Source: an uncultured Collinsella sp.
GTDB taxonomy: Bacteria > Actinomycetota > Coriobacteriia > Coriobacteriales > Coriobacteriaceae
DNA: 7,636 bases
Direction of reading: 5' to 3'
Assembly: GCA_902470265.1 (NCBI GenBank)
Contig: CABRFW010000072.1
Location: 1-7,636, forward strand
The notes under the pieces are model-generated. The model saw only the letters and a list, made by a program, of their open reading frames with translations, searched no databases and was not told where the DNA came from. Of the stretch, positions 1 through 6,333 are shown one piece after another. The position numbers were made by a program, and so were the translations under genes. Every line of letters begins with the position of its first letter. Position 1 is the first letter of the stretch.

Positions 1-474
1 TATCTGCGGGTCTTTGCTGGCAATGACAGCGGCAGAAAGCCCGCCGCGGCAGATCTCCTCGGCATGGTTGGGACCCGAGAGCGCCGCCACGCGTGCCTCG
101 TTGCCGATCTCGCTGGCAATGACCTCGCTCATGAGCAGGCCGGACTCGGGCTCAATGCCCTTGGTGAGGCACAGAACCGGCGTCTCGTCCGCGATGAACG
201 GCGCAGCTTGGTGGCAGACGTCGCGCAGGTGCGTTGAAGGCACCGCAAAGATGATGGCGTCGGCGCCGTCGAGCGCCTGCGTCAGATCCGTCGTGGCGAC
301 GACGTTGCCGGGCAGCTCGTAGTCCACCAGATACCGGGGATTGCGGTGCTCGCCATTGATGCCGGCGGCCGTCTGCTCGCTATGGGCCCACATGGTCACG
401 CGCTCGGCTCGAGCGGCGGCAAGGCCGGCGACGGCGGTTCCCCAGGAGCCGGAGCCAATCAGCGCAACATTCAT
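1..474 (-). CDS. gpsA: NAD(P)H-dependent glycerol-3-phosphate dehydrogenase, N-terminal part (runs off left edge)
   Basis: Reduces dihydroxyacetone phosphate to sn-glycerol 3-phosphate in the cytoplasm, supplying the backbone for phospholipids. The first 158 codons are present and the frame is open to base 1; the family is about 330 residues, so roughly half is missing off the window. Visible are the N-terminal Rossmann motif GSGSWGTA (residues 7-14), the FAVPS strand (76-80), the conserved lysine in LTKGIE (K105), and the substrate-domain motif SGPNHAEE (133-140). The start ATG at 474 is preceded by AGGAG (481-485) with a 6-nt spacer, and that Shine-Dalgarno overlaps the plsY stop codon. The gap to plsY is 9 nt. 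Placing the enzyme that makes glycerol 3-phosphate directly after the one that acylates it fits a lipid-synthesis pair. The identification is firm; the C-terminal domain cannot be judged here. Confidence 0.95.
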   Translation of the reverse strand, partial: MNVALIGSGSWGTAVAGLAAARAERVTMWAHSEQTAAGINGEHRNPRYLVDYELPGNVVATTDLTQALDGADAIIFAVPSTHLRDVCHQAAPFIADETPVLCLTKGIEPESGLLMSEVIASEIGNEARVAALSGPNHAEEICRGGLSAAVIASKDPQI

Positions 475-483
475 GACTCTCTC

Positions 484-1167
484 CTACTTATCGTCGGGCT
501 CGGTGACGCGCTTGGTAAACGAGAGCTTGGACTCCTTACCCGTCATGAGCTTTTTGATGTTCGCGCGATGGGCCCACACCACAGTGATGCCGATCATCGC
601 CATGCAAAACTTAAGTCCCAGGCTGCCGTACGGAAAGACCGCGCAGACGGCGATGGGAAGACCGATGGCCGCGGCAAGCGAGCCCACCGACACAAACTTG
701 GTGATGGCGACGGCCACGATAAACATGCCCAGCAGCGAAAGTCCGATGGGCCAGTACCAGGCGAGGATGACGCCCAGGCCCACGGCGATACCCTTGCCGC
801 CATGGAAATTGAGGTAGGGCGAGAAGATGTGGCCCCATACCGCAGCCAGGCAGATGACGCCGAGCATCCAGTCGCCGGGGGCTCCAGGCGCCATGATGTT
901 CGGCGGAAAACCATAGCCCACGCTCGCGATAAGCGGACGGGCGATAAGAACGCAGATGGCGCCCTTGAGACAGTCGAGCAGCAGCGTGAGCGCGGCCACC
1001 TTAGGGCCGGCTACGCGCAGAGCGTTGGTGGTGCCGATGTTGCCGGAGCCCGCCTTGCGAATGTCGGTGTGGTTGAACACGCGGCCCAGGATCAGGCCAA
1101 ACGGAATCGCTCCGATAAAGAACGAGACCACGGCGCAGATGGCGGTCAGCAGAATCGGATTATGCAT
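484..1167 (-). CDS. plsY: Acyl-phosphate:glycerol-3-phosphate acyltransferase
   Basis: Integral membrane enzyme that transfers an acyl chain from acyl phosphate (made by PlsX, not in this window) to position 1 of glycerol 3-phosphate, giving lysophosphatidate. The protein is 227 residues, slightly longer than many PlsY proteins. Several hydrophobic segments are evident (about 4-26, 55-75, 102-118, 126-155, 160-175 and 183-199). The three family motifs are visible: SGNIGTTNALR (41-51), the glycine-rich phosphate loop FHGGKGIAVG (121-130), and the C-terminal HRANIKKLMTGKE (200-212). A Pro/Gly-rich stretch at about 84-99 appears to be an enlarged loop. The start at 1167 is chosen over an upstream ATG at 1215 because it has AAGGAG (1175-1180) with a 7-nt spacer and because MHNPILLTAI opens directly into the first membrane helix. 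The gene overlaps the end of der by 8 nt. Confidence 0.96.
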   Translation of the reverse strand: MHNPILLTAICAVVSFFIGAIPFGLILGRVFNHTDIRKAGSGNIGTTNALRVAGPKVAALTLLLDCLKGAICVLIARPLIASVGYGFPPNIMAPGAPGDWMLGVICLAAVWGHIFSPYLNFHGGKGIAVGLGVILAWYWPIGLSLLGMFIVAVAITKFVSVGSLAAAIGLPIAVCAVFPYGSLGLKFCMAMIGITVVWAHRANIKKLMTGKESKLSFTKRVTEPDDK

Positions 1168-2494
1168 CCTTTTGCTCCTTCTTCCTAAAGAAGAGTCGAA
1201 TGGGCGTGCCGGCAAAGTCGAAGGTCGAGCGGATGCGGTTCTCTACATAGCGCTGGTAGGTGTCGTTGACCAGGTCGCTGTGGTTGACGAAAAACGTGAA
1301 CGTCGGCGGGTTGACGCCCGTCTGGGTCACGTAGTGCATACGCAGGCGGCGCTTGCCGTCCACCACGGTATGACCGAACTCGCGCAGGTCGGTGAGGAAC
1401 GTGTTGAGGCGTGAGGTACTGATCTTTTGCGAGCGCGTCTTCTCGGCCGCGTCGACCATCGCCCAGATCTTCTCGACGCTGCGGCCGGTCAGGGCTGAGA
1501 TGCGCAGGTACTGGGCCCAGGGAGCCATGACGCCCAGACGGCGGTCGACGGTCTCCATGCAGGCCTCGCGCTTGCGGTCATCGTCGAGCAGGTCCCACTT
1601 GTTGAGCAGCACCACGATGGCGCAGCCACGCTCGATGGCCAAGCCCATGACCTTCTGATCCTGCTCGGTGACGCCCACGGAGGCGTCGACGACGAGCAGC
1701 GCCACGTCGGCGCGGTCGATGGCGCGCAGGCCGCGGACCATGGAGTAGTACTCGATGTTCTCGTACACGGTGCTCTTCTTGCGAATGCCCGCGGTGTCGA
1801 CCATGCGGTAGTGCTTGCCGTCGCGCTCGACGACGGTGTCGATGGCATCGCGCGTGGTGCCGGCGATGTTGGACACGATGGAGCGGTCGGCGCCCAGGAT
1901 GCGGTTGAACAGCGAGGACTTACCGGCGTTGGGGCGGCCGATGATGGCCACGTTCAGCGCATCGGGGAACTCATCGGCGACCTCGTCCTCCTCCTCGGGC
2001 AACAGGGCCACGATGTCGTCGAGCAGGTCGCCCGTGCCGTGGCCATGCAGGGCCGAAAGCGGCGTGGGCTCGCCGATGCCGAGCGAATAGAACTCCCAGA
2101 TGCTGTCGTTTTCGCGATCGGGGTTGTCGAGCTTGTTCACCAGCAGAAAGACCGGCTTGTCGCAGCGCTTGAGCATGCGGGCGACCGATTCGTCCTCCTC
2201 GGTGACGCCGGTGCGGCCGTCGACCACAAACAGGATGACGGCGGCTTCTTCGGCGGCGGCGAGCGCCTGGTCGCGGATGGACGTTGCAAAGACGTCATCG
2301 CTCTTGAGCGGCTCGATGCCGCCCGTGTCGACGATGGTGAACTCGCGGCCGTTCCAATCGGCCGTGTGATACGAGCGGTCGCGCGTGACGCCGCGGGACT
2401 CGTGGACGATGGCGTCCGAGGTCTGGGCCAGGCGGTTAACGAGCGTGGACTTGCCCACGTTGGGGCGTCCGACGACGGCGACGATAGGTTTCAT
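1160..2494 (-). CDS. der: Ribosome biogenesis GTPase Der (EngA), two G domains
   Basis: Essential GTPase with tandem G domains that helps assemble the 50S ribosomal subunit. The 444-residue protein has the full family layout. G domain 1 has GRPNVGKS (9-16), DTGG (57-60) and NKLD (120-123). An acidic linker follows (about 166-176). G domain 2 has GRPNAGKS (186-193), DTAG (233-236) and NKWD (298-301). A C-terminal KH-like RNA-binding domain spans about 355-440. An open frame reaches 57 codons further upstream to 2665, but that part lies inside the DUF512 gene and has no family resemblance. ATG at 2494 is chosen because MKPIVAVVGRPNVGKS is the canonical N-terminus and AAGGAG (2500-2505) sits 5 nt upstream, overlapping the DUF512 stop. 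The gap to DUF512 is 10 nt, and its own stop overlaps the plsY start (ATGCATAA). Confidence 0.98.
   Translation of the reverse strand: MKPIVAVVGRPNVGKSTLVNRLAQTSDAIVHESRGVTRDRSYHTADWNGREFTIVDTGGIEPLKSDDVFATSIRDQALAAAEEAAVILFVVDGRTGVTEEDESVARMLKRCDKPVFLLVNKLDNPDRENDSIWEFYSLGIGEPTPLSALHGHGTGDLLDDIVALLPEEEDEVADEFPDALNVAIIGRPNAGKSSLFNRILGADRSIVSNIAGTTRDAIDTVVERDGKHYRMVDTAGIRKKSTVYENIEYYSMVRGLRAIDRADVALLVVDASVGVTEQDQKVMGLAIERGCAIVVLLNKWDLLDDDRKREACMETVDRRLGVMAPWAQYLRISALTGRSVEKIWAMVDAAEKTRSQKISTSRLNTFLTDLREFGHTVVDGKRRLRMHYVTQTGVNPPTFTFFVNHSDLVNDTYQRYVENRIRSTFDFAGTPIRLFFRKKEQKDA
1175..1180 (-). promoter_or_regulatory. Shine-Dalgarno of plsY, inside the der coding sequence
   Basis: The coding strand reads AAGGAG, then 7 nt, then the plsY ATG at 1167. 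The site lies within the Lys/Glu-rich last codons of der. It decides the plsY start in favour of 1167 rather than the in-frame ATG at 1215, which lies deeper in der and lacks family similarity. With the 8-nt overlap it implies coupled translation of der and plsY. Confidence 0.8.
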
Positions 2495-2504
2495 CTGCTC
2501 TCCT

Positions 2505-3947
2505 TTAATGGGTAGGGTCAGTGGAAGTGTTAGAGTCGGCAGGCACAATGCCAAGGATATGCTCCAGGGTATCGAGCAGCTCATGCGGCATGGTCGACAC
2601 CACATGAACCTCGGCGCCGCGACTGGTAAGGCTTGCGAGTAAATCGTCACGATGATACTCGTCAAGCGTCATGCCGTCAGCGTTGAACATGAGCTTAGGC
2701 ACAAAGAGCATAACCCCCGACAGGTCCTGCGGCAGTTGCTCCAAGATGTCGCAGGCGACGATGAGGCCGGTCACGTCCACGTTGCCGCCAAAGTAGCGGT
2801 TTTTGATGGCCGTTACGGTACCGGCGAGTCCCCGGGGCGACTCCACAAAGCGGGCCACCGTGTCGCGTGCACTGGCGCCGGAGAGGCACAGCAGGTGCTG
2901 GCTGCGGGCGGCGATGACCGCGCGGACGCGGGTTAGTCGCTCGGCATCGGTAGCCAGCACGTCGTCGGTCTCGTCCAGATACGAGCGGATCATGCCGATG
3001 CCGTCGTAGTACTGCGGGTAACCGTCGTAAAAGTCCGCCTCGGGAGGATCGATGCCGGCGTCCAGATAGAACTCGTCGCTCATCTGGAAGGTATGGCGGC
3101 CAAAGCGCTCGAAGGCACGGTCCTGGTAGGGACGGATCATGGCAATGGTCTCGCGCGCCAGCTCGGGCTTGTCGCTGTAGGACCAGCTAAAGCGGTTTTG
3201 GTGCTTGGTAAAACCGAGCGGCACAATGCCCAGGCTTGTGATTTGCTCGTGCTCCTCGCAAAAGCGCAGGGTCTTTTCCAGCTCCTCGCCGTCGTTCATG
3301 CCGGGGCACAACACAATCTGCGCGTGAATCTCGATGCCGGCGGCCATGATGGCCTCGAGTACGTCCATGCCTCGCTGAGCGTTGCGGCCCATCATACGAC
3401 GGCGGACGTCGGGGCTCACGGCGTGGACCGACACGTTCATGGGGCTCATGTTGCGTTGGATGACGTTTTGAACATCTTCGTCGGAAAGGTTCGTGAGCGT
3501 GACAAAGTTGCCCTGCAAAAAGCTTAGTCGATAGTCGTCGTCGCGAATATAGAGCGTGGAGCGGCCGCCCTTGGGCAGCATGGTCATAAAGCAGAACACG
3601 CAGGCGTTTACGCAGGTGCGCATGCCATCGAAGATGGGGCCATCGAACTCCAGACCCCAGTCCTCGCCGGGAAAGCGATCGAGCTCAACGGGGGTGACGG
3701 TGCCGTCGCGCGGATCGTAAACCTCCAGCTCGACGGTGTCGTCATCTGCCTCCCAGAGCCACACGATCATATCGGTCAGTTGCTCGCCGTTGACCGTGAG
3801 CACGCGCATGCCCGGCTCGATACCCACATCCCACGCGGGTGATTCGGGACGCACGTTCTTTACGAGCGCGCCCTCACCCGGCTCGGGGTCGCGGCTGCGC
3901 CCGTAATCGGCCACCTCGGCGGCGTATGCGGGTACGGTCTGGTCCAT
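2505..3947 (-). CDS. DUF512 protein: PDZ domain plus radical-SAM-like Fe-S domain, function unknown
   Basis: Protein of 480 residues matching the DUF512 (TIGR03279-like) family, an uncharacterised putative Fe-S or radical-SAM oxidoreductase. Residues about 26-90 resemble a PDZ fold (ESPAWDVGIEPGMRVLTVNG). A CX3CX2C cluster follows (C112, C116, C119), then the family-typical PKG (125-127) and DDDYRLSFLQGN (136-147) stretch. Further conserved blocks are LCPGMNDG (213-220), DEFYLDAGIDPP (291-302) and YPQYYDGIGMIRSY (310-323). The C-terminal part (about 325-470) is the DUF512 portion, including FGGNVDVTGLIVACD (386-400). No signal peptide or membrane helix is seen, so it is probably cytoplasmic. 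The frame extends upstream to 4112 but that part is arginine- and histidine-rich and overlaps ispH; ATG at 3947 begins 2 nt after the ispH stop. AAGGAG lies 14 nt upstream, long for a Shine-Dalgarno, so coupling to ispH translation is likely. The substrate and reaction are unknown. Confidence 0.93.
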   Translation of the reverse strand: MDQTVPAYAAEVADYGRSRDPEPGEGALVKNVRPESPAWDVGIEPGMRVLTVNGEQLTDMIVWLWEADDDTVELEVYDPRDGTVTPVELDRFPGEDWGLEFDGPIFDGMRTCVNACVFCFMTMLPKGGRSTLYIRDDDYRLSFLQGNFVTLTNLSDEDVQNVIQRNMSPMNVSVHAVSPDVRRRMMGRNAQRGMDVLEAIMAAGIEIHAQIVLCPGMNDGEELEKTLRFCEEHEQITSLGIVPLGFTKHQNRFSWSYSDKPELARETIAMIRPYQDRAFERFGRHTFQMSDEFYLDAGIDPPEADFYDGYPQYYDGIGMIRSYLDETDDVLATDAERLTRVRAVIAARSQHLLCLSGASARDTVARFVESPRGLAGTVTAIKNRYFGGNVDVTGLIVACDILEQLPQDLSGVMLFVPKLMFNADGMTLDEYHRDDLLASLTSRGAEVHVVSTMPHELLDTLEHILGIVPADSNTSTDPTH

Positions 3948-3949
3948 GG

Positions 3950-4846
3950 TTAGCGGCAAAGCTCCTTGATGCGCGTGACGGCGCGTTCGATGTGTTCTTG
4001 TGGGGTGGAGGCTCCGGCGGTGATGCCGATGTGGTGAGCGTCGGTAAACCACGCGGCCTGGAGCTCGGAAGCTTCCTCGATGTGATACGTGCTCTCGCAG
4101 GCGTCTGCGCAAATCTGCGCCAGGCGGCGGGTGTTGCCGGAGTTTTTGCCGCCCACGACGACCATGCAGTCGCAGCGGTTGGCAAGTGTGGCTGCTGCCT
4201 GTTGACGCTCGCTCGTTGCGGCGCAGATGGTGTTGATCACGCGCAGCTCCTGCACGCGCGGGGTGATAGCGGCCACGACCTCGGCGAGGTTCTGCGCGGT
4301 CTGGGTGGTCTGCACAACCAAGCCCACTTTACCCTTGAGCGACAGAGCATCGGCGTCGGCGGCACAGCTCGCGACCTGCGCGTCATCGCCGGCGTGGCCC
4401 AGGATGCCCTCGACTTCGGGGTGGCCCGGCTCGCCCACGACTACCACGTTGTAGCCCTCGCGTACCAAGCGCTCCGCCGCCACGTGGACCTTTTTCACGT
4501 AGGGGCAGGTGGCGTCGACCACGTCGAGGCCACGCTCGCGTGCGGCATCGATCACCTGCGGCACCACGCCGTGAGCGCGGATGATCACGGTGCCCGATGC
4601 GGCATTATCCAGGTTTTCGGCCAAGCCAACGCCTGCCTCAGCAAGCTCGCGTACAACGATGGGGTTATGGATGAGCGGACCCAAGGTATGGACCTGAGCG
4701 CTCTCCCCTGCCTGCGGCGCGGCGGCCAGTGCCATGTCGAGCGCGCGCTGAACGCCGTAGCAGGTGCCCGCGTGGGCAGCGATCTCGATGGTGGGGACGA
4801 CCTCCTCAGCGGCGGCCGCAGCTGTATTCATGACGTTCTCACCCAT
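3950..4846 (-). CDS. ispH: 4-hydroxy-3-methylbut-2-enyl diphosphate reductase (MEP pathway)
   Basis: Reduces HMBPP to isopentenyl and dimethylallyl diphosphate, the last step of the MEP isoprenoid pathway, using a 4Fe-4S cluster with three cysteine ligands. All three are present: C29 (HAGTCYGVQRA), C114 (DATCPYVKKV) and C208 (INTICAATSERQ). Substrate-binding features are also visible: LGPLIHNP (55-62), IRAHGV (89-94), GEPGHPEVEG (138-147), VVQTTQT (177-183) and GGKNSGNTRRL. The length of 298 residues is normal for the short bacterial form without a fused S1 domain. Two starts are possible. ATG at 4846 lies 2 nt after the plsC stop with only a weak AGG upstream. ATG at 4831 (293 residues) has GGTGAG a few bases upstream. 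I give the longer form because the TAG-CC-ATG junction repeats the TAA-CC-ATG junction at the other end of this gene. The alanine-rich first 17 residues are not conserved, so the enzyme core is the same either way. Confidence 0.96.
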   Translation of the reverse strand: MGENVMNTAAAAAEEVVPTIEIAAHAGTCYGVQRALDMALAAAPQAGESAQVHTLGPLIHNPIVVRELAEAGVGLAENLDNAASGTVIIRAHGVVPQVIDAARERGLDVVDATCPYVKKVHVAAERLVREGYNVVVVGEPGHPEVEGILGHAGDDAQVASCAADADALSLKGKVGLVVQTTQTAQNLAEVVAAITPRVQELRVINTICAATSERQQAAATLANRCDCMVVVGGKNSGNTRRLAQICADACESTYHIEEASELQAAWFTDAHHIGITAGASTPQEHIERAVTRIKELCR

Positions 4847-4848
4847 GG

Positions 4849-5577
4849 CTAGAACCTGCCCGGATGCTCGGCGCACAGCTCGTCGCGCATGGCGTATACG
4901 CGGCTCATGGCCTCGGACTCAAACCAAGCCAGGCGCTCCTTGCGCTTAAGCTCGGCCGGTGCATCGGAAAGCGAGACGGCCTTGCCGGCACGAATCCAGC
5001 ACTTCTTGGGACGCATGAGCTTTTTGCCCGCGGGCGTGATGTCGGACCAGCCGCAGATGGCGAGCGGGTTGACGGGCGCCTTGCCCATCTGTGCGATGAG
5101 CGCAAAGCCGCCGTGGACCTCGGGCTTGATCTCGCGCGAGCGGATGCGCGTGCCCTCGGGGAAGATCAGGACGTCCTCGCCGCGTTGCAGCGCGTGCTGG
5201 GCGGCGCGCAGGCACTTCATATCGGCAGTACCGCGCTCCACGGGGATGCCGCCAACGCGGCTAAAAGCCCAGCGCACAATCTTGCTCTTGGCAAACTCGG
5301 ACTTAAAGATGGGGCGAATGCGGCGGCCGCCAAAGAACAGTGCCGTCTCCACGGCCAAGAGCTCAGCCATCGAGGTGTGGTTGCAGATGACCACGCTGCC
5401 GCGGCCTTCCTGGCGCTCAAACAGAAGATCGGCGTCCTCGACCTTCCAGCGCCACATGAGCTTGGAGAAGGCCCAAAGGATGGCCATGACTACGACGACG
5501 GTGCCGCGGATGAGCGCCGGAAACTCGTCATAGGGGGCGTTGTAATAGTCCTCGGGCGTCTGCTTAAACAGGCGCAT
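4849..5577 (-). CDS. plsC: 1-acylglycerol-3-phosphate acyltransferase family protein (PlsC-like), with HX4E in motif I
   Basis: Member of the LPLAT/PlsC family, expected to add the second acyl chain to lysophosphatidate to form phosphatidate at the cytoplasmic face of the membrane. The 242-residue length is typical. A hydrophobic N-terminal segment (about 22-41) is the likely membrane anchor. Motif I reads NHTSMAE (66-72), with the catalytic His67 but Glu72 where the family usually has Asp (HX4D). Motif II is GGIPVERG (109-116), motif III LIFPEGTR (137-144), and motif IV APVNPLAI (167-174). A basic and acidic C-terminal helix region follows (about 206-240). The start at 5577 has a perfect AGGAGG with a 6-nt spacer, encoded inside the last codons of cmk. 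Neighbouring plsY and gpsA support a role in phosphatidate synthesis. The acceptor cannot be read from sequence; another lysophospholipid is possible. Confidence 0.92.
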   Translation of the reverse strand: MRLFKQTPEDYYNAPYDEFPALIRGTVVVVMAILWAFSKLMWRWKVEDADLLFERQEGRGSVVICNHTSMAELLAVETALFFGGRRIRPIFKSEFAKSKIVRWAFSRVGGIPVERGTADMKCLRAAQHALQRGEDVLIFPEGTRIRSREIKPEVHGGFALIAQMGKAPVNPLAICGWSDITPAGKKLMRPKKCWIRAGKAVSLSDAPAELKRKERLAWFESEAMSRVYAMRDELCAEHPGRF

Positions 5578-5580
5578 GGG

Positions 5581-6267
5581 CTACCTCCTTTGGTTGATGA
5601 GGCCCTCGATAATGCGGGCGACCTCGTCGATGGTATGGGCGGTGGAGTCGACGTGCACGGCGTCCTCGGCGGGGACGAGCGGGGCGACCTCGCGGCTGCT
5701 GTCGAGCTTGTCGCGCTGCTTGAGGGCGTCGAGGGTCTCGTCGACCTCGTTCTCGAGTTGCGCGGACGTGAGCGGCAGAGCGTCGTTTTGGTGGCGCTGC
5801 AGCACGCGGCGGCGGGCGCGCTCGCGCGGGTCGGCGGTCAGGAAGACCTTGACCTGCGCGTTAGGGAACACGACGGTTCCGATGTCGCGACCCTCGGCCA
5901 CGATATCGCGGTCCTCGGCGGCGCGGCGCTGGTGAATGAGCATGGCGGCGCGCACGCCCGGGTAGGCCGAGACCTTGGACACGTTGGCGTCGACCTGCGG
6001 GGTACGAATGGCGGCCGAAGCGTCCTGGCCGTCGATGGTCAGGCGCGTATCCTCGCCGGTACCGTTGGTAAAGCGAATCTCGATCTGCTCGGCGAGGGCG
6101 TCGATGGCCGCCTCGTCGTCCAGATCGATGCCGCGGTCGAGCGCGGCGAAGGTGACGGCGCGATACATGGCGCCCGTGTCGAGCTTGTTAAAGCCCAGCT
6201 GGCGGGCGATCTCCTTGGCGATGGTGGACTTGCCGGAACCGGCGGGGCCGTCGATGGCGACGATCAT
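5581..6267 (-). CDS. cmk: Cytidylate kinase
   Basis: Phosphorylates CMP and dCMP to the diphosphates with ATP, recycling the CMP released by phospholipid and RNA metabolism. The 228-residue protein has the P-loop GPAGSGKS (7-14), the nucleotide-binding DTGAMYRA (30-37), the CMP-specific insert region (about 38-100), EGRDIGTVVFP (125-135), and the lid and C-terminal RDKLDSSR (185-192) with DAVHVDST (202-209). In the last block the usual SPL is VAPL, a mild variant. The start ATG at 6267 is supported by AAGGAA (6275-6280) upstream and by the methionine directly preceding the first beta strand. In many bacteria cmk sits near rpsA, plsC or der, and the neighbours here match that. The gap to rluB is 66 nt, the largest in the window. 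The final codons, Gln-Arg-Arg-stop, carry the plsC Shine-Dalgarno. Confidence 0.97.
   Translation of the reverse strand: MIVAIDGPAGSGKSTIAKEIARQLGFNKLDTGAMYRAVTFAALDRGIDLDDEAAIDALAEQIEIRFTNGTGEDTRLTIDGQDASAAIRTPQVDANVSKVSAYPGVRAAMLIHQRRAAEDRDIVAEGRDIGTVVFPNAQVKVFLTADPRERARRRVLQRHQNDALPLTSAQLENEVDETLDALKQRDKLDSSREVAPLVPAEDAVHVDSTAHTIDEVARIIEGLINQRR
5584..5589 (-). promoter_or_regulatory. Shine-Dalgarno of plsC, embedded in the cmk 3' end
   Basis: The coding strand reads AGGAGG followed by TAGCCC and then the plsC ATG. The hexamer is a perfect anti-16S match with a 6-nt spacer. It is also the Arg-Arg codon pair that ends CMP kinase, followed by the TAG stop. Ribosomes finishing cmk therefore stop directly on the plsC initiation site, consistent with reinitiation or coupled translation. 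Confidence 0.85.
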
Positions 6268-6333
6268 GCAATGCTTCCTTTCGATGGTTGACGTGCTGGT
6301 ATGGTTCGCGGGCGCTGGGGCGCGGCGGGTTGC
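6268..6333 (-). other. 66-nt rluB-cmk intergenic gap
   Basis: This is the only gap in the block long enough to hold a control element. Read on the coding strand it begins very GC-rich and ends with the AAGGAA Shine-Dalgarno of cmk (6275-6280). I see no convincing -35/-10 pair in the coding direction, and no stable hairpin followed by a T run. A short CGGG...CCCG pairing spans the rluB stop, but the stem is only four base pairs. The most likely reading is transcriptional read-through from rluB into cmk, although a weak internal promoter cannot be excluded by eye. Confidence 0.6.

Noticed and set aside
346..1188. Plus-strand open frame of 280 codons opposite plsY
   Set aside because: Highly charged His/Arg/Asp/Gly-rich translation antisense to an intact membrane protein gene; no domain seen.
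1811..2515. Plus-strand open frame of 234 codons opposite der
   Set aside because: Antisense to the first G domain and part of the second. No recognisable motif, and composition consistent with an antisense shadow.
2495..2665. N-terminal extension of Der by 57 residues
   Set aside because: It overlaps DUF512 in another frame and shows no GTPase-family similarity. A strong Shine-Dalgarno and the canonical N-terminus support 2494.
3948..4112. N-terminal extension of the DUF512 protein by 55 residues
   Set aside because: Arg/His-rich translation lying inside the ispH coding region; the ATG at 3947 directly follows the ispH stop.
3839..4852. Plus-strand open frame of 337 codons opposite ispH
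   Set aside because: Antisense shadow of ispH and the start of DUF512. The composition is typical of a GC-rich antisense frame, with no family motif.
4864..6291. Plus-strand open frame of 475 codons covering plsC and cmk
   Set aside because: It lies wholly antisense to two clearly identified genes. The translation is rich in Ala, Gly, Leu, Asp and His with no recognisable fold, as expected from the antisense frame of GC-rich codons.
6268..6333. Possible terminator or promoter between rluB and cmk
   Set aside because: GC-rich bases can form only short stems, there is no T run, and no -35/-10 pair reads toward cmk. A TTGACG occurs on the plus strand near 6287-6292, but without a properly spaced -10 and pointing away from cmk.
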